Below are positions 16,500-26,108 of a stretch of 64,000 nt of DNA, one piece after another. The notes below the pieces were generated by a model. The model had not been told where the DNA came from. It saw nothing but the letters and a program-made list of their open reading frames with translations, and did not search any database. How positions within the stretch are numbered: position 1 is the first letter of the stretch; each line of letters opens with the position of its first letter. Source of the DNA: Ignavibacteria bacterium (GTDB lineage: Bacteria > Bacteroidota > Ignavibacteria > Tepidaquicellales > Tepidaquicellaceae); NCBI GenBank assembly GCA_016716125.1, contig JADJWZ010000020.1, positions 1 to 64,000 on the forward strand, in the 5' to 3' direction. The position numbers and the translations under genes were made by a program.

Positions 16500-16580
16500 T
16501 TTATAAATTTAATGTTGATTTGAATATTATTACTTTAATGGAGTAATATTTTTATAAAAGTTCTGAAAATAAATTTTAAA

Positions 16581-19004
16581 ATGAAATACATTATAATACC
16601 GGTTACGTTTTTTATTATGACAGTAATTCTTATGTCAGCGGAATTTGAGAATGACGCTCACGTGAACAGGGACGTCAATCCGCTGGAAACTTACTGCGAA
16701 GTAAATATTAAGCTCACATCTGCAGGTGATATAGATCTCCTGCAAAGAAATGACATAACCGTCGAACATTATCACGGAAATATTTCCGAAGGTATCACGC
16801 TTGTGATAAATTACGCTGAACTGGAAAGATTAAAATCTACAGGTCTGAGATATGATATTACCGTAAGCGATATGGGCAGGCAATTTACTGACATTAAAAG
16901 TCCGTCACCATTTGAACTTCAAAAAAGTTTTGAAACGCTTGCTAAAGATAATGTAAGCGGATTTTCATTCGGGAGCATGGGGGGATTTTATACATTCAAT
17001 GAGGTAGTTCAAAAGCTTGACTCGATGCGGCTTGTTTATCCGAATCTCATTTCATCAAAACAGATACTCGGCTTATCAGTTGAGAACCGCGAGATCTGGG
17101 CGGTGAAAATTTCCGATAATCCCGGTGTAAATGAATCCTCTACCGAGCCGGCTGTTTATTTCGATGCGCTTCATCACGCACGCGAACCGCAGGCAATGGC
17201 ATCGGCTATGTATTTTATGTATTACCTTCTTGAAAATTACGGAACGGATCCGGAAGTAACATACCTTTTAAATAACCGCGAAATATTTTTTGTTCCTGTT
17301 GTAAATCCTGACGGATACGTTTACAATCAGACTACAAATCCGAACGGCGGCGGCAGCTGGAGAAAGAACAGAAGGAATAACGGCGGCGCGTGTTTCGGTG
17401 TCGATCTCAACAGAAATTATCCATACGGCTGGGGAGTCAGCAGCGGCTCGAGCAATGATCCGTGTTCGGAAACTTACAGAGGAACTTCGGCAGGCTCTGA
17501 GCCGGAAGCTCAGGCGATAATAAATTTCACACAGCAGATCAGACCGAAGATCGCTTTCTCAATGCATTCTGTCGCGGGAAGATATCTGAATCCTTACGGT
17601 TACAATGACTCAGCAATAAAGTATGAAGTATATTCTGAATTCTCTTCAGATTTTGCAGCGTCAAATAATTATACATACGGCACCGTATATGAAATGCTCA
17701 ACTATTATTCCAGCGGAACTACGAGGGATTATCTTCATTCGACGGGAACATACGCATGGACTCCCGAAGTAGGAGGCACAGGTTTCTGGAATAATCAGTC
17801 GCAGATAATTCCCGTCGCTTCGGAAAATGTATATGCACTAAAATATCTTTCATGGGTCGCGGGCGCATTTACGGACTTCAGAAATTATACTGTACTTGGC
17901 AACGGATATGTTCAGAAGAATGATACATTGAATCTTGAGATAGGATTAAGAAACCGCGGACTTTCCCAAACCGCTAAGAACGTGACTATAGAAGTATCGA
18001 CTGATTATCCCGAAGCCGCAGCAATAAATACAAATATAAATTACGACAGTATTCCTTCAGGACAGTCAAAAACCAATTCACTGAATCCGGTAAAGTTCAG
18101 ACTTACTTCAGATGCGGATTATATGGATGAAATGAAATTTTTCGTATCTGTAAAACAGGAAGGCGTTGTAACTTCGCTTGATACAATAAGGATCACAGTC
18201 GGAAAGACGGAAGTTTTATTTTCCGATAACGCGGAAAACGGCAGGTCGCGCTGGATCACAGCCGGATCAGGCACAGCGTGGGATACGACATTTATAGATC
18301 CCGTATCCGGCGATAAAAATTTTGCCGATTCGCGTTACGGTAATTCAAGAAATACTACTAACAATACGTTCACATTGTCCGACACTATTAATCTCATAAA
18401 CGCCAACAATCCGAGAATTGAATTCACAGCTAAGTGGGCTGAAGAAGAAACATTTGATTATTCAAGAATACAGGTCAGTACAAATTTCGGAAGCTCGTGG
18501 ACAAGTCTGGCGGGAAGGCATACAAGGATTGTTTCAGGGCAGCCGTCATACACGGACATAAAGCACTGGCGCAGCGAGCAGATCAATCTGAATCCTTATA
18601 TCGGCAGGATGATCAGAATCCGGTTTACACATTTCACTGACGGCGGCGTTCCGGGTGACGGATTTTATTTTGACAATTTCAGAGTAGTGAATTACAAAGA
18701 CGTTCCGACCTCTGTAAGTCTGATCAGTTCTTCAGTTCCGGCGGAATACAAACTTTCGCAGAATTTTCCTAATCCGTTTAATCCGAATACAGTCATACAG
18801 TATCAGATACCCGTTAAAGGATTGGTAACGCTAAAAGTATTTGATGTGCTTGGGAATGAAGTTGCCGAACTGCTGAACGGTAATCAGGAAGCGGGAAGTT
18901 ACGAAGCGGAGTTTGACGGCAGCGGGTTTGGGAGCGGGATTTATTTTTACACATTAAAAACGGATGGATATACTGCTTCGAAGAAAATGCTTCTTATAAA
19001 ATAA
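16581..19004 (+). CDS. Secreted M14 zinc carboxypeptidase with T9SS sorting domain
   Basis: An 807-residue protein with a short signal peptide. A propeptide-like part (to about residue 120) precedes an M14 domain. The zinc site is H199-x-x-E202 (HHAREP) and H329 (SMHSVAGRYLNPYG); the catalytic Glu is E396 (WTPEVGGTGF). The substrate-binding block GVDLNRNYPYGWG is present. M14 enzymes remove C-terminal residues from peptides. After about residue 500 comes a jelly-roll-like segment (FSDNAENGRSRWITAGSG, RIRFTHFTDGGVPGDGFYFDN), then a sorting domain beginning LSQNFPNPFNPNTVIQYQIP and ending KKMLLIK. It is probably a surface or released digestive enzyme. Confidence 0.92.
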   Translation: MKYIIIPVTFFIMTVILMSAEFENDAHVNRDVNPLETYCEVNIKLTSAGDIDLLQRNDITVEHYHGNISEGITLVINYAELERLKSTGLRYDITVSDMGRQFTDIKSPSPFELQKSFETLAKDNVSGFSFGSMGGFYTFNEVVQKLDSMRLVYPNLISSKQILGLSVENREIWAVKISDNPGVNESSTEPAVYFDALHHAREPQAMASAMYFMYYLLENYGTDPEVTYLLNNREIFFVPVVNPDGYVYNQTTNPNGGGSWRKNRRNNGGACFGVDLNRNYPYGWGVSSGSSNDPCSETYRGTSAGSEPEAQAIINFTQQIRPKIAFSMHSVAGRYLNPYGYNDSAIKYEVYSEFSSDFAASNNYTYGTVYEMLNYYSSGTTRDYLHSTGTYAWTPEVGGTGFWNNQSQIIPVASENVYALKYLSWVAGAFTDFRNYTVLGNGYVQKNDTLNLEIGLRNRGLSQTAKNVTIEVSTDYPEAAAINTNINYDSIPSGQSKTNSLNPVKFRLTSDADYMDEMKFFVSVKQEGVVTSLDTIRITVGKTEVLFSDNAENGRSRWITAGSGTAWDTTFIDPVSGDKNFADSRYGNSRNTTNNTFTLSDTINLINANNPRIEFTAKWAEEETFDYSRIQVSTNFGSSWTSLAGRHTRIVSGQPSYTDIKHWRSEQINLNPYIGRMIRIRFTHFTDGGVPGDGFYFDNFRVVNYKDVPTSVSLISSSVPAEYKLSQNFPNPFNPNTVIQYQIPVKGLVTLKVFDVLGNEVAELLNGNQEAGSYEAEFDGSGFGSGIYFYTLKTDGYTASKKMLLIK

Positions 19005-19131
19005 GTTTCAAGTTACGAGTTTCAAGTTACGGGTTTTTAAAAATGTCATTCCCGCGTGCTTCCGGCAGGAATCCAATCAGGAACGAGTTACAAGTTACGA
19101 TTTTCAAAATACGAGTTTCAAGTTACGAGTT
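19005..19131. repeat. Cluster of CGAGTTTCAAGTTA units and a palindrome after the M14 gene
   Basis: The 14-bp unit CGAGTTTCAAGTTA and variants occur head-to-tail at about 19005-19032 and again at 19083-19131. Between them is GTCATTCCCGCGTGCTTCCG...GGAATCCAATC (19044-19078), a palindrome-like element. The same two elements recur at 21845-22050. No gene is present. Confidence 0.8.
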
Positions 19132-19198
19132 ATTTAAATTAATCAGTGTAATCTTTTTTTTTATTAAATAAAACTATTTATTAATTTATAAAAAAAAA

Positions 19199-19453
19199 AT
19201 GAAACCTAATAAAAGACTAAGAGATGCATTCTTCGAAGTCGTTGACAATCAAATTAAAGCAAATGATCCGCCGGAGACTGCAGAGGCAATGAAAAGACTT
19301 AAAGAACAAGGTTATTCAGAGTTTGAAGCAAAACAATTGATTGGACAGTGCATTGCTCTTGAAACATTTATGATTATGAAACACGGACAGGAACATAATC
19401 CGGAAAGATACATAAGGAATCTGAGTAATCTGCCTAAAGAACCGGAAGAATAA
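19199..19453 (+). CDS. Small helical protein of unknown function
   Basis: An 84-residue soluble protein that is mostly helical and charged: RDAFFEVVDNQIKANDPPETAEAMKRLKEQGYSEFEAKQLIGQC, then MKHGQEHNPERYIRNLSNLP. The pattern NDPPETxxxxxRLxxxGYSExEAxxLIG looks like a conserved small-protein family, but I cannot name it. It has an ATG after a long A-run and no signal peptide, unusual for this secreted-protein region. It is isolated between repeat clusters. Confidence 0.65.
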   Translation: MKPNKRLRDAFFEVVDNQIKANDPPETAEAMKRLKEQGYSEFEAKQLIGQCIALETFMIMKHGQEHNPERYIRNLSNLPKEPEE

Positions 19454-19505
19454 ATTTCCCAGCTCCAGCTTGGGTTGCTACACAGAGTCCGGACAGTAAG
19501 TTTCT

Positions 19506-19643
19506 GTTGTTGGTCACGCTCGCTGCACTCACTAAGACCAACAATGGCGGAGTTGTTGGTCACGCTCGCTGCACTCACTAAGACCAACAACGGCGGAGTT
19601 GTTGGTCACGCTCGCTGCACTCACTAAGACCAACAACGGCGGA
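19506..19643. repeat. Three perfect-phase copies of a 46-bp hairpin repeat
   Basis: The unit GTTGTTGGTCACGCTCGCTG... repeats at 19506, 19552 and 19598 (period 46). Each copy has arms TTGTTGGTC and GACCAACAA, nine to ten paired bases around a loop of about 20, and ends GGCGGA. Copies differ only at one visible base (AATGG versus AACGG). A CGAGTTTCAAGTTA cluster follows at 19644-19675. Confidence 0.9.
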
Positions 19644-19675
19644 GTAACGAGTTTCAAGTTACGAGTTTCAAGTTA
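19644..19675. repeat. CGAGTTTCAAGTTA tandem units before a Ycf48-like gene
   Basis: Two units of the 14-bp repeat lie directly before the leader AAAATTTATAAAAGTTA of the gene at 19697. The same repeat plus leader arrangement precedes its paralogue at 22058, so this is part of the duplicated upstream region. Confidence 0.75.
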
Positions 19676-19696
19676 AAATTTATAAAAGTTAATTAA

Positions 19697-21850
19697 ATGA
19701 TAAGATTAATAATTACATTAATTCTGTGCATTGGTTTTCAGTCAATCTCCTATTCTCAAAACGGATGGTTTTGGCTAAACCCTCAGCCGCATGGAAGTTC
19801 ACTGAATTCTGTAATATTTGTTAATGCGCAAACAGGCATAGCAGCAGGAAACATGGGAGCAATATTAAGGTCAACTGATGCAGGTGAAAGCTGGAGTTTA
19901 TATATCTCTAATTTCACTAATGACATATATTCAGTTGCTTATTATGATGAAAATAATATTTTCGCAGTAGGATCAGACGGTTTAATAATTAAATCAGTTA
20001 ATACCGGTCTGGACTGGGAAAGAATATCTATAGGTACAAATGAAGATCTTAGCTCAGTTTATTTTTATGATTCAAACACAGGATATATAACCGGCAGCAA
20101 TGGAAAGATATTTAAAACATCGGACGGCGGTAATAACTGGTCAGAGCTGAACTCAGGAACGACTATTAAACTAAACACCGCGTATTTTATCAATTCCCAG
20201 AATGGATTTATCGGCGGTAATGAAATTTTACTAAGAACTACAAACGGCGGCATCAACTGGACTGCATTGAACCTCAGTACTTACATTAACTCAATTAGTT
20301 TTATAAATGATAATACAGGATTCATCGTTGGCGCGAGCAGCAACGGAATAAAAAGTATCAGGCGCACTTCAAATGGCGGAAATACATGGATAAATGTTTT
20401 TGCTCCGGGGACATATACATTTAATGAAATATTTTTTACCAACTCTTCAACCGGTTATATAGCCGGAAATGAAAATGCATTTCTAAAGACCACAAACAGC
20501 GGCGTAAACTGGTTTATAGATAACACTATAAGCAGTCAGGGCTTTGCATTGAGTTCTGTTTTCTTTCAAAATAATGGTACAGGACTTTTGGCTGGGACTT
20601 ACGGGACAATTTTTAAATCCACGGATCATGGAAATTTCTGGACTCAGAAATCACCTTCGGGTACCTTAGAGGGTTTTCGTTCTGCTGATTTTCCGGATCA
20701 AAATACCGGCTATATATTGGGTAATTCCGATAATACCGGTTCTTCAATTTTAAAGACAACCAATGCCGGATTAAACTGGGTAAATTTTAATACTTCATTT
20801 CGTATGTTACGGTTTGATTTCTTAAATGAAATTACGGGATATGCTGTATCCGGTCGCTTTGAATTTATTAAAACACAAAACGGAGGTCTTAACTGGAATT
20901 TACTTAATACACCTATCGATTCAATAGGATTATTTCAATTCGTTGATGCATACACAGGTTTTATAAATAAAACATATTTTTCAGGACATGATTTGAATAA
21001 AACTACTGACGGCGGTATCTCCTGGTCCTCTTACTCATTTCAGCCTGAATATGTAACTTACTTTCAGTTTCCTTCTCATGATATCGGATATGTTTTAACC
21101 AACTGGACCGCAGATAATTTATATAAAACTACAAATACTGGAGTTAACTGGAATTTCGTAAGAAAAATGGATTTTGATACTATTATTCCTAATTTAGGTT
21201 CATTATATTTTCTTGATGATAATATCGGATTTATAGCTACATACTATATGTATTCATTAAATGAAAGGAATAACTATATTTATAAGACCTCAGACGGGGG
21301 TTTAAGCTGGCGTCAGGTTTTAGATTTAAATGTCTCCGATCAGGTCGGTTTAGGTTTTAAATTTTTTAATATCAATACCGGCTACGTTTTAGGATTATAT
21401 AACAAAGTTTTAAAATCGACTGATCAGGGAGAAAGCTGGAATGAGTTTTTGAATCTTGACAGACCGGTAAATGACTTAGATTTTACGGATAATAATACAG
21501 GATATATTGTTGGAGCCGGAGGAATGATACTTAAGACAACAACCGGCGGTACAGTTAGCTTAGAAAATATTTCTTCAGAAATTCCTTCCGGTTTTATTTT
21601 AGAGCAAAATTATCCTAATCCGTTTAATCCATCTACAGTTATCAGATATTCATTGGCTGAAAATGGTTTTATAACTTTGAAGGTGTATGATTTGACGGGA
21701 AAAACAGTTGCCGTATTAGTAAATAAAAACCAAAAAACCGGAAGTTATGAGGTTGACTTCGACGGTTACAATCTTGCAAGCGGCATATATTTTTATAAGC
21801 TTGCTGTAAATGATTTTATACAAACCAAAAAAATGGTGCTTTTGAAGTAA
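19697..21850 (+). CDS. Secreted Ycf48-like repeat protein with T9SS sorting domain (tandem copy 1)
   Basis: A 717-residue protein with a signal peptide ending SISYSQ. About fourteen Ycf48-type propeller units follow, each with a core like VYFYDSNTGYITGSNGKIFKT and a TSDGGNNW turn. The intact sorting domain begins LEQNYPNPFNPSTVIRYSLA and ends KKMVLLK. The gene and its upstream repeats are duplicated at 22058-24234 with high DNA similarity. Many units suggest a double propeller or an extended adhesive array; the ligand is unknown. Confidence 0.87.
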   Translation: MIRLIITLILCIGFQSISYSQNGWFWLNPQPHGSSLNSVIFVNAQTGIAAGNMGAILRSTDAGESWSLYISNFTNDIYSVAYYDENNIFAVGSDGLIIKSVNTGLDWERISIGTNEDLSSVYFYDSNTGYITGSNGKIFKTSDGGNNWSELNSGTTIKLNTAYFINSQNGFIGGNEILLRTTNGGINWTALNLSTYINSISFINDNTGFIVGASSNGIKSIRRTSNGGNTWINVFAPGTYTFNEIFFTNSSTGYIAGNENAFLKTTNSGVNWFIDNTISSQGFALSSVFFQNNGTGLLAGTYGTIFKSTDHGNFWTQKSPSGTLEGFRSADFPDQNTGYILGNSDNTGSSILKTTNAGLNWVNFNTSFRMLRFDFLNEITGYAVSGRFEFIKTQNGGLNWNLLNTPIDSIGLFQFVDAYTGFINKTYFSGHDLNKTTDGGISWSSYSFQPEYVTYFQFPSHDIGYVLTNWTADNLYKTTNTGVNWNFVRKMDFDTIIPNLGSLYFLDDNIGFIATYYMYSLNERNNYIYKTSDGGLSWRQVLDLNVSDQVGLGFKFFNINTGYVLGLYNKVLKSTDQGESWNEFLNLDRPVNDLDFTDNNTGYIVGAGGMILKTTTGGTVSLENISSEIPSGFILEQNYPNPFNPSTVIRYSLAENGFITLKVYDLTGKTVAVLVNKNQKTGSYEVDFDGYNLASGIYFYKLAVNDFIQTKKMVLLK

Positions 21851-22050
21851 GTTTCAAGTTACGAGTTTATTAAAACTGTCATTCCTGCGTGCTCCTGGCA
21901 GGAATCCAATCAACACTTAAATTATAAATTACAAATTACAAAAGACAAATAGCAATTAGTGCTTACGGCGGAAATCCAATAAAATAGCAAGTTTCAAGTT
22001 ACGAGTTTCAAGTTACAAGTTTCGAGTTTTAAGTTAAAATTTATAAAAGT
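21845..22050. repeat. Mixed intergenic repeats between the tandem Ycf48-like paralogues
   Basis: It holds CAAGTTACGAGTTT-type units at both ends. In the middle is a palindromic element at 21878-21912, where ATTCCTGC and GCAGGAAT pair perfectly. AATTATAAATTACAAATTAC repeats follow, then a degenerate further copy of the palindrome half (GTGCTTACGGCGGAAATCC, about 21958-21976). No coding sequence is seen. Confidence 0.8.
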
Positions 22051-22057
22051 TAGTTAA

Positions 22058-24234
22058 ATGATAAGAATAATATTTACATTAATTCTGTGCATTGGTTTTC
22101 AGTCAATTTCCTATTCTCAAAACGGATGGTTTTGGCAAAACCCCAAGCCGCAGGGAAATTCACTGAATTCTGTAATATTTGTTAATGCGCAAACATGCAT
22201 TGCAGCAGGATACTGGGGAACAATATTAAGATCAACTGATGCAGGTGAAAGCTGGAGTATATATAACTCTAATTTCACTAATGTCATAAATTCAGTTGCT
22301 TATACTAATGAAAATAATATTTTCGCTGTAGGATCAGAAGGCTTTGTAATTAAATCAGCTAACGCGGGCTTGGACTGGGATAGATTATCTATAGGTACAA
22401 TTGAAGATCTCAGCTCAGTTTATTTTTATGATTCAAACACAGGATATATAACCGGCAGCAATGGAAAGCTTTTTAAAACAACGGATGCAGGTAATAACTG
22501 GTCAGAGCAGAATTCAGGAACGACTATTAAACTAAACACCGCATATTTTATCAATTCACAAAATGGATTTATTGGCGGTAATGATATTTTACTCAGAACT
22601 ACAAACGGCGGCATCAACTGGACTGCAATGAATCTCAGTACTTACATTAATTCAATGAGTTTTATAAATGATAATACAGGATTCATCGTTGGTGGGAGCA
22701 GCAACGGATATAAAAGTATCAGGCGAACTTCAAATGGCGGGAATACATGGATAAATGTTTTTGCTCCCGGGACATGGCCATTTAATGATATATTTTTTAC
22801 CAACTCTTCAACCGGTTATATAGCCGGAAATGAAAATGCATTTCTAAAGACCACGAACAGCGGCGTAAACTGGTTTATTGATAACACCATAAGCAGTCCG
22901 GGCTTTGCATTTAAATCAGTATTCTTTCAAAATAATGGTACGGGACTTTTGGTCGGATCTTACGGGACAATTTTTAAATCCACGGATCATGGAAATTACT
23001 GGACTCTGAAATCACCTTCGGGTACCTTTGAGACTTTACGTTCTGTCGATTTTCCGGAGCAAAATACCGGATATATAATGGGTAATACCTATATTTCCGG
23101 TACTTCATTTTTTAAGACAACCAATGCCGGAATAAACTGGATAAATTTTAATTCTTCATATCGTATGTTCCGGTTTGATTTCTTAAATGATAATACAGGT
23201 TATGCTTTATCCTTTAGCTTCGAACTTCTTAAATCACAAAACGGAGGTCTTACCTGGAATATAATTAATACACCTAATGATTCAATAGGATTATTTCAAT
23301 TCGTTGACGCGAACACAGGTTTTATAACTAATAATGTTTATTACGGGGGACATGATCTGAATAAAACTACTGACGGCGGTATGACTTGGTCCTCTTATTC
23401 ATTTCATCCTGATTATGTAAGATACTTTCACTTTCCTGAGCCTGATATTGGCTATAGTTTAGCCGGCATTTTTTTTGAATCATCTAATTTATATAAAACT
23501 ACAAATACAGGAGTTAACTGGAATTTCGTAAGAAAAATGAATTTTGATACTACTACGCCTCTTTACCATACATTATATTTTACTGATGAGAATAACGGAT
23601 ATATTGTAACATACTATAGTAGTTCGGAAGGTCTTCGGACTTACTATCTTAATAAGACGTCCGACGGAGGTTTAAGCTGGCGTTGGGTTTATGAGGATTC
23701 TGTTGAACCAAATGACTTTGGTGGACCCACTTTAAAATTTAAATTTATTAATAATAATACCGGCTACGTTTTTGGATTTCATAATAAGATTTTGAAATCG
23801 ACTGATCAGGGAGAAAGCTGGAATGTGTATTTGAATCCGGACAGACCTATATATGACATAGATTTTACGGATAATAATACAGGATATATGGTTGGAACCG
23901 GAGGAATGATAGTAAAGACAACAAACGGAGGCACTGTTAGAATAGAAAATATTTCGACTGAAATTCCTACCGGTTTTATATTAGAGCAAAATTATCCTAA
24001 TCCATTTAATCCATCTACAGTTATCAGATATTCGTTGGCTGAAAATGGATTTATAAATTTAAAGGTTTATGATTTGACAGGAAAAACAGTTGCTGTATTA
24101 GTAAATGAAAACCAAAAAAACCGGTAGTTATGAGCGTTGACTTCGACGGTTACAATCTTGCAAGCGGCATATATTTTTATAAGCTTTCTGTAAATGATTT
24201 TACACAAACCAAAAAAATGGTGCTTCTGAAATAA
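22058..24234 (+). CDS. Ycf48-like repeat protein, tandem copy 2, sorting domain frameshifted
   Basis: A paralogue of the preceding gene with the same signal peptide and repeat order. The frame runs 689 residues and stops at 24127 inside the sorting domain (VLVNENQKNR). Compared with copy 1, the A6 run CCAAAAAACC is A7 here (24114-24120), and an extra C lies at 24135 (GAGCGTTGAC versus GAGGTTGAC). The remaining sorting-domain codons continue intact in another frame to TAA at 24232-24234, ending KKMVLLK. If real, the product loses the final part of the signal and should fail T9SS export. Sequencing error is the simplest alternative. Coordinates include the out-of-frame end. Confidence 0.8.
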
Positions 24235-24246
24235 ATTTTAAAAATT

Positions 24247-25878
24247 ATGATAATCAAAAATATTTTTGTAATTATTTTTTTGTTAAATGTGAATCATCTC
24301 TGTCTGCAGGCGCAGGTAAATCAGGAGTGGGTTGTTTTCTATGACGGTTTAGGAAGTATCGATGAACCGGCAGGTCTGGCAATTGACGCTTCAGGAAATA
24401 TTTTTGTGACAGGAAAAAGTAAAGTTAATTCTAATGAAGATTTTCTGACAATTAAATACAATAATTCCGGAGAAACTCAATGGATCCAGAGATACAACGG
24501 ACCCGGTAATAATTCTGATTATCCGGGCGCAATTGCTTTAGACGGCGCAGGTAATGTTTATGTCACCGGCGGCAGTACGCAGGCAAATGCAAATTTAGTA
24601 TATACTACTGTTAAGTACAGCGCTTCGGGAGTTCAAATGTGGCTTCAGAATTTTGAAGGGACAGGTGAATTTGGAGATTTTGCAACTTCAATTGCGACCT
24701 ATGGTTCGGGTATTGTTTATATTACAGGCAGCACTTATAATACAGGCACTTCATATGATCAGACAACCATAAAATACAATTCATTGGGCAGCAGAGTATG
24801 GGTCCAAAATAAAAACGGAACTGAAGATATTGATGATATGGCACACGCTCTTACAACAGATTTCGCCGGTAATGTTTATGTTGCAGGTTATATAAGTAAC
24901 AACAGTCAAAATTCTTATGATTATTCAACAATTAAATATGGTTCAAACGGGAATGAATTGTGGTCAAGATATTATAACGGAACTTCTGATGGTTTTGATT
25001 ACGGATATGCCGTTGCAGTTGATAATGCGGGAAATGTAATAATAACAGGCGTAAGCTATGATATTATTAGTTATTATGATATTGCAACAGTTAAATATTC
25101 ATCTTCAGGTACACTTCTCTGGTCAAAGCGTTATGACGCTTACTACGGTTCAGATGTTGGTAGTACCGTAATCACTGATGATTCTTTAAACGTATATGTT
25201 TCAGGCTGGAGTAATGAAGTAGATAATGAAAGTGATATGACCATAATAAAGTATAATTCAAGCGGAGATCAGCAATGGGTAAAAAGAATTAACGGAACGG
25301 CAAACGGATCTGACTATGCTTACTCAATGATTAAAGACAGTTTCAACAATATATATGTAACGGGAACAGTTACCGGGACCGGAACTTCGAAGGATATAGT
25401 GACAATAAAATATTCCGGTTCAGGAAATGAATTATGGAATGTCAGTTATAATGGCATTTCCAACGGAGATGATATTCCTGTCGCAGTCAGATTAGACGGA
25501 AACAACAACGTGATCGTAACCGGCAAGAGCTATTCAGACAGCACTGATTTTGATTATGTAACGATAAAATATTCCCAGACAGTGGGAGTAAACACGATCT
25601 CTAATCAGATCCCGGACAAAAATCATCTCGGACAAAATTATCCAAATCCTTTTAATCCAAGAACACTAATTAATTACGAATTACGAATGACAAGTGATGT
25701 TAAACTAAAAGTGTATGATATTTTAGGAAACGAAGTCTCAACACTGGTAAACGAAAAACAAAATGCCGGAAGTTACGAAGCGGAGTTTGACGGCAGCGGA
25801 CTTGCTAGCGGAATTTATTATTATAAGCTTGAGGCGGGCGGCTTTGTTCAGACGCGGAGTATGGTTTTGGTGAAGTAA
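24247..25878 (+). CDS. Secreted SBBP-repeat beta-propeller with T9SS sorting domain
   Basis: A 543-residue protein with a signal peptide (ending LCLQAQ). The passenger has about nine SBBP-like repeats of about 50 residues with cores such as IALDGAGNVYVTGGS and TVKYSASGVQMWLQNFEG. The sorting domain begins LGQNYPNPFNPRTLINYELR and ends RSMVLVK. Its segment NYELRMTSDVKLKVYDILGN is nearly the same at DNA level as in the BNR gene at 14099-15370, so an identical module is joined to a different passenger. It starts 13 bp after the broken paralogue, without its own long upstream region. Confidence 0.85.
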   Translation: MIIKNIFVIIFLLNVNHLCLQAQVNQEWVVFYDGLGSIDEPAGLAIDASGNIFVTGKSKVNSNEDFLTIKYNNSGETQWIQRYNGPGNNSDYPGAIALDGAGNVYVTGGSTQANANLVYTTVKYSASGVQMWLQNFEGTGEFGDFATSIATYGSGIVYITGSTYNTGTSYDQTTIKYNSLGSRVWVQNKNGTEDIDDMAHALTTDFAGNVYVAGYISNNSQNSYDYSTIKYGSNGNELWSRYYNGTSDGFDYGYAVAVDNAGNVIITGVSYDIISYYDIATVKYSSSGTLLWSKRYDAYYGSDVGSTVITDDSLNVYVSGWSNEVDNESDMTIIKYNSSGDQQWVKRINGTANGSDYAYSMIKDSFNNIYVTGTVTGTGTSKDIVTIKYSGSGNELWNVSYNGISNGDDIPVAVRLDGNNNVIVTGKSYSDSTDFDYVTIKYSQTVGVNTISNQIPDKNHLGQNYPNPFNPRTLINYELRMTSDVKLKVYDILGNEVSTLVNEKQNAGSYEAEFDGSGLASGIYYYKLEAGGFVQTRSMVLVK

Positions 25879-25988
25879 ATTTTTACGTCAATACTCTACA
25901 TAATTACAAATAACGAATTACAAATAAAGAGCAATGATCTTTTCCCTCTGCTTTCCAAGCTCCAGCTTGAGAAGATGGTTAAAGAGAG

Positions 25989-26014
25989 CGTTCCCAATCG
26001 GGAGATTGGGAACG
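25989..26014. repeat. 11-bp perfect inverted repeat
   Basis: CGTTCCCAATC, a GGGA loop, then GATTGGGAACG. A second small palindrome (CCAAGCTCCAGCTTGAG) lies about 30 bp upstream, and a similar one (CCCAGCTCCAGCTTGGG) occurs near 19458. It lies between convergent T9SS genes with no T-run, so it is a mobile-type palindrome or structural element rather than a classic terminator. Confidence 0.75.
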
Positions 26015-26108
26015 AAGATAACTGAAAGGAACCCTTTGTTAATTTACCGACGGCAAAAATATATTACTACAGAATGTCCTTGAAGAACTCTTTCTTCAAA
26101 GCTTTATG

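Noticed and set aside
19506..19643. CRISPR array
   Set aside because: The units are contiguous with no variable spacers between them, there are only three copies, and no cas gene is near.
22058..24234. Programmed ribosomal frameshift at the A7 run
   Set aside because: A second inserted C lies 15 bp later, so a single shift would not restore the sorting domain; mutation or error is simpler.
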